The position numbers and the translations under genes are program-made. The notes below the pieces were generated by a model. It was not told the origin of the DNA and ran no database searches. It saw only the letters and a list, made by a program, of their open reading frames with translations. Positions 59,501-64,000 of a stretch of 64,000 nt of DNA are shown one piece after another. Location of the stretch: positions 26,204,806 through 26,268,805 of the forward strand of contig CM048848.1 of the NCBI GenBank assembly GCA_026545225.1, in the 5' to 3' direction. The stretch's first letter is position 1; every line of letters begins with the position of its first letter. The stretch is from Cornus controversa. Its lineage: Eukaryota; Streptophyta; Magnoliopsida; Cornales; Cornaceae.

Positions 59501-60548
59501 AACTATGTGTGGGGAAGACCTACCCGCGCATGGGTTATCCATGCGGGGAAGTCATAACCACGTAGGAAATCCATACGCGGGAAGGTTTCTCTCGCGTATG
59601 GGTTATCTATGCGGGAAACACCAACCCGCGTGAATAACACATACGCGGGTAGATCTGACCCTACCCGCGCAGGGTTATCCACACGAAAAGCACTTTCTCA
59701 TATCTATAAAAATTAGTAAATGCACAGGGAGTGATGGGATTAGGGGCAATCCTCTCTAACGGGCATGTTATAGATAATAGTTCGATGGTGTTTTTAGGAT
59801 AAACTCCCTAAAAGGAGTATGTTTAGGTAAACACCTCTAAACTAATACTATGGTATACTTTTAAGGGTCAAGGAACCATGGATGTATGGGCCGTTGTGTG
59901 GCTTTTAGCTCACAACCTCGAGTGATTGTTCTTGTATTAGGAACCATATAGAAGATTACTAATTCTGCTCTTCAATATAGAAAGTAGCTTGTCGCAACAT
60001 TACTTCCAAGATTGAGGAGTAAGGAGTTGGAATCAGTATAAAGCTATAGAGTCCCACATACCATTTTAGGCATAGAGACAGGCTGCATATGGTCTAGGTG
60101 ATCATGATGTCACGATGAAGCATATGATGGCATGGTCCCAGGTGGGAAGGTGGGTTAAGTGTGGTAGGGAGGATTGAGAGGAAAGATCTAAAAGTCGTGC
60201 TAGTGTGACTTTACGTGGCTCCATCATAACATCTCTCACGAGTGAGACTAAGCTCGCAAAGGATATAACGATTTGGGCTTATAACTATAACCAAAGGTGG
60301 TGAAGGAAGGGACATGTGACAAAATGCTGACAGCTATCAAAAGCCTCATGCTTAAAGTCTATAAATACCCCATAGCGTGGTGACAACCAGAGGATTTCTG
60401 GTACTCCCTCTATCTCTTAATCACTCTCGCTTCTCTTTCTCCCATCTAGCACCAAGCCTACATTCTCATTTAGTTTATTCAGCTTAATTTTTATTAATTT
60501 CGACGATCCAGTCTAGTGATAGTCATTCCTCGTAGTATTGCTTTTTAG
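59501..60548 (+). repeat. Probable LTR or leader of the Tat-type element
   Basis: It directly precedes the gag start at 60549. It contains a cluster of CCGCGYATGG/CCATGCGG inverted words at about 59520-59695 and a TATA-like ctataaatacccc near 60358, then a CT-rich leader. No second copy is in the window, so LTR limits are not known. Confidence 0.45.
59520..59695. repeat. Cluster of short inverted repeats (CCGCGCATGG...CCATGCGG)
   Basis: About four hairpin-like units, such as CCGCGCATGGGTTATCCATG followed by CGGG, are spaced 30-60 bp apart and are GC-rich against an AT-rich background. Confidence 0.8.
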
Positions 60549-62385
60549 ATGGCTGGTCAAAAAAATGTTAATTGAAAGGGAAAACATGCATCATTAGCTT
60601 CTCAAATGCCTGATCAGGTTCAAGATCCAACTATCCGAGGCATGGCCAATCCCATTCCTCCACCCGCTCCTTAGCAATGACGTAAGATTCAGAAATGACA
60701 GAATCCACCAATAGTGACCATACCACAATAGTCTCAGAATGTTTCCCCAATGGTGCTCGAAGTGCTGACGAGTATTCAAGGGCTGTAGATGCTGATCTTA
60801 TAGATCTTAAAAGATCAACAACATATTCTGGTGCCGAGGGATCAATCTCCAATTATTAATCACAATTCATAACCTTAAGTAATGACTTCTCAAGAGGGAA
60901 AGATTATCCTCCTGGCAAATTAGTAGAGCCTACTAAAGGAACTCGACGTGGGGCCACTACCTCATTCGTAACCACTGAGAAATTACAGGCCATTCTCATT
61001 TCAAAAAAAGATCCAATATCTGATGTTGAAGTCCCACCACCTTACAATCTTGCTATATTGTTATTACGATATCTAGTAGGCTATTACACACCAAAGTTCA
61101 AACAGTTGGATGGGAAAGATGGGGATACATGTGAACATGTCACATATTTTGTTGACGCATTGGGAGCACATCGAAATAATGAACATTTGAAACTCAGGGA
61201 ATTCTCAAATTCCCTCATGGGAATTGCCTATACTTAGTATATGAACTTGATGCCAGGAACTGTCCTAACTTGGTCAGAAATGCTAGCTAAATTTTATGAG
61301 AAGTTCTTTACTACGAAAGAACAGGTAACGATGTTATTGCTAACTCGACATTAGCAAAGATTTGGGGAGTAAGTGGCCATATATGTTAAGCATTTTTGCG
61401 AGACATCTTTGGAGTGTTTAGAACCAACCTTAGAAGAGCAATTGATAAAAATCTGTGTTGATGGTATGCTATGAGATTATCGAGTGCATTTGGTTAATCA
61501 CGAGATAAAGACTTTCACTTCTCTAATAAACAGTGCTCCACATCTCAAAGAAATTATTCCACCTCCTACTAAAGGAATGTGGTCCCTCGAAGAGCCACGG
61601 TCACGACCACTCAAAACCAACAAAGCAGCAATACAGGGAAAGTAAGGTGTTCAGAACCTGCCCCTCTGCCGTTTGGCCTTAAAGAGCCATTTTCAGTGTT
61701 AAATCAATGGATTAAGGATGGTGTCATCACCTTGCCCGCAATAGAGAAACTACCTTGTAAAAAGGAAAAAACAAAATTAAACTATTGCCCTTTTCATCGA
61801 TCGGTGTGACATTGATTCAGAGGAATAGTGCGAAAACAAATCATGGAGAAACGTATTGATCTTATTAGAAACAATGCTGTTAATAATCCGTTCCATCAAC
61901 ACGCGAGGACTATTAGTGTGGCTGTTCCAATGGATGAAGAAACATGCCAGGCCACAGATTCAGACTCAAAAGGTAATATCAGTTATTTTTTAAATTCTCT
62001 CCCAATCCCGGATCAAATCAAGGAGTTTTTAATAAACCAAACGGTTACAGCTCTCGGTTATGTATAGAAAGAACCATTCAAGCAAGTTGTGACTAAGCAA
62101 GGAGAAATTGCTTTTTTCAATAGCAGACAAACAGGTCCCTTTTCCTCATAATCGACCTTTATACATGCCTGTTACAGTCAATGGCAAGCATTTGAAAATA
62201 GCTTTTCTCCATAGTGGTGCCTTTATAAATATTATACCTTTGGACACTTTGAAAATAATGTAGTTCCCGGAGGCGAAGATAGGGCACCAACCCATAAATC
62301 TTACAGCCATCAACAGTGAACATCAAGCAACAATCGGGTACACAATAGTTGACTTAAAAGTGGGAAAGATCAGGGCTCATACCAA
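60549..62385 (+). mobile_element. Tat-type Ty3/gypsy gag-protease fragment (fossil)
   Basis: It begins MAGQKN at 60549. The gag core is seen near 61080-61320 (YYTPKFKQLDGKDGD, FVDALGAHRNNEH, WSEMLAKFYEKFF), a later segment with FGLKEPFSVLNQWIKDGVI near 61670-61725, and a protease-like region near 62150-62390 (RPLYMPVTVNGKHLKIAFLH, INIIPLDTLK). These patterns fit the plant Tat/Ogre branch. It is broken by many changes and looks old. It ends where chromovirus LTR sequence starts. Confidence 0.7.
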
Positions 62386-64000
62386 GGTATCTATACACTA
62401 TATTTAGTATGTCAGGATTGCCTAATACCTTATAAGGTATCTATACATTATATTCTGCAACATGTTAGGATGGCCTAATACCTAGTAAGATATTTGTATA
62501 TTATATTCGGGTATGTTAGGAGTGCCTTTTGTGTAAACTTAAAACTAGTCTGTACTTACATTGTGATAATAGAAGGGTTAGTATATTATGTGAGGCTGCT
62601 CTATTCTTGGGTCGCATGATTAATTGTGGATATGTGTATGAGCTGGTGGGTTGTATTTAAGTGTATATAAACATATGTTTGGTGTTTTGTGGAAGGAATA
62701 TCTATGGAGGCAGGTTAGGTTGCCTATTACTTAGTAAGGTATTTGTAAAATATAGAGAAAGGCATGGTAGGATTGCCTAGTATCTAATTAGATAAAACTT
62801 AGTGTGTCAGGCATGTTTGGATTGCCTATGGTTTGAACTTAGAAATTGTTCTACCTTTATTGTGATAATGGATAGGTTAGTTCAGAACATAGTTCTAGTT
62901 ATTTCTGAGACAGGAGACTAAGTGACTAAATGTTATAATTGTATCTATATGTTATTTACTGACCTCATATAGAGGGTATATTTACCGGCTCTTTAATTAG
63001 GTGGTAGTAGAGGGAACTTGATTGTGGGTTTAACCCACTTTGTTGATATTTCAGGTCCCAGATAGTTTCCACCTCGAGGTTAGATCATGGAGTTCAGAGA
63101 GAGTGGTAGTCATCTTTTCCTTAACAGACTTCAGAGTAAGGACTTAGATATATTCATAAAGTATTTGCTTTTATGATTTTTGGTTAAGGGGTCCTTGAGT
63201 TATGGGACTTGCAAGTTATATCGTTTAGACTCGTATTATGTTTATTTAACATTATTATTTATTTCAGTCAGACTTTGCTTTCAAGTTTTATGATTCTTTT
63301 TCTTTTGTTCTTGTATTCTATGCTTCTTTGCAATTAGTTGTAAGTATCACCTTTGTTTTATGTGTGAGACTGGTCACCTCATACGTAAAATTTGTAGGGG
63401 GTATTTCAGTTGGTATAAGAGCATTCCAGGTTCAAGTATTCTCGGGTCTTTAGGGTTCATCGTATGGTATCTCCCGCATTGCGTATTCTGATATATAGAA
63501 TCTAAGCATAGGACTGAGCATACTCTATACATTTTAGTTTATTATTAGGGTAGTCTTCAGATGCCACCCTGTAGGAGGAGGAATGTAAACCAAAACCAAG
63601 GTCAGTTCTGATAAATAGTAAACTCGATCGTGATTTATTTAATACCAGTGCATCCCACTCATTTGTATTTCGGTCATTGGTTAGACTATCTGGTATAGCT
63701 ATTCAGCAGTGTAGTTCTCCATTTATTATTGCTACACCATTGGGGGTTAGTACAGTTTTACGGGAACGCTGTATGTAGTCAAGTCAATATAGACATTGGC
63801 TGACTTAGGTTTTTAGAAGACATTTTGGTCTTGGATATGCATTCTTATAATGTCATACTCGGAATGGATTGGTTATCACGTTATCATGCCCATGTAAATT
63901 ATTATGATAAGGCAATTATTTTTACTATACCGGGTCGGGAGATGTATTTGGTTGCTATACCACAATCAAATGGAGGGTTTAGTACTCACCTATTCTTTTT
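62386..64000 (+). mobile_element. Tekay/Del-like chromovirus, LTR 3' part to protease, running off the window (fossil)
   Basis: The LTR 3' part (62386-63404) matches the end of the solo LTR at 53660-57581, including the minisatellite and the gtgggtttaacccact and cctcat-cg-aaa-tt-gt words. A primer-site word TTGGTATAAGAGCA follows at 63408-63421. A gag start (MPPCRRRNVNQNQ, 63560) and a protease region follow (about 63610-64000: FNTSASHSFVFRSLVRLSGI, VILGMDWLSRYHA). Most of gag is not represented. It is broken and probably of moderate age. The rest lies beyond the window. Confidence 0.75.
63408..63421 (+). promoter_or_regulatory. Primer-binding site of the chromovirus (initiator Met tRNA type)
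   Basis: TTGGTATAAGAGCA follows the LTR end (GGGGTATTTCA) within a few bases and differs by one base from the usual TGGTATCAGAGCA. Confidence 0.75.

Overview
This window is nuclear DNA of a flowering plant, most likely a eudicot. It holds a subfamily XII (Xa21/EFR-like) non-RD receptor kinase with GT-AG introns, a plant F-box ORF, Athila, Tat and chromovirus LTR elements, TRIMs, an Au-type SINE and Stowaway-like MITEs. The sequence is AT-rich and mostly transposon-derived. All calls were made by eye from sequence and translations; nothing was searched against a database, and the species is not identified.

Layout. 1-10.4 kb: the 3' part of one Athila-type element (RT/RNase H, an extra env-position ORF, polypurine tract and 3' LTR). 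A second Athila-type element (LTR, tRNA-Asp-type primer site, gag, start of protease) is inserted into that LTR. 10.4-16.6 kb: AT-rich DNA with two related MITEs, a Stowaway-like MITE and a decayed minus-strand chromovirus fragment. 16.7-21.2 kb: the one convincing intact host gene, a 1278-residue LRR receptor kinase in three exons. 21.2-30.1 kb: duplicated 3' flank of that gene (a second flank copy at 25.5-26.1 kb lacks its gene), nested MITEs, a minisatellite and SINEs. 30.07-40.33 kb: a structurally whole, young, minus-strand, gag-only LTR element with a 5-bp target duplication and a tandem-repeat-filled interior. 40.8-42.2 kb: an Athila-type solo LTR with a perfect target duplication. 43.2-44.5 kb: a short F-box ORF plus possible exons of an unrecognised gene. 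45.9-52.1 kb: two broken paralogues of the receptor kinase. 53.0-58.1 kb: a nest of TRIM elements and a long chromovirus solo LTR. 58.1-64 kb: a MITE, a Tat-type gag/protease fossil, and the 3' part of a second long chromovirus LTR with its primer site and protease, running off the window.

How the parts relate. The receptor kinase locus has expanded by segmental duplication: one intact gene, two decayed copies and one orphan 3' flank. The rest is layered transposon history whose order can be read from target duplications. The feature I find most worth a second look is that several unrelated LTR lineages here carry clusters of short (near-)palindromes. The cores are nearly identical in an Athila-type LTR and in the gag-only element's LTR. 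The three-LTR TRIM with about 69-bp interiors and the 169-bp higher-order repeat inside the gag-only element come next.
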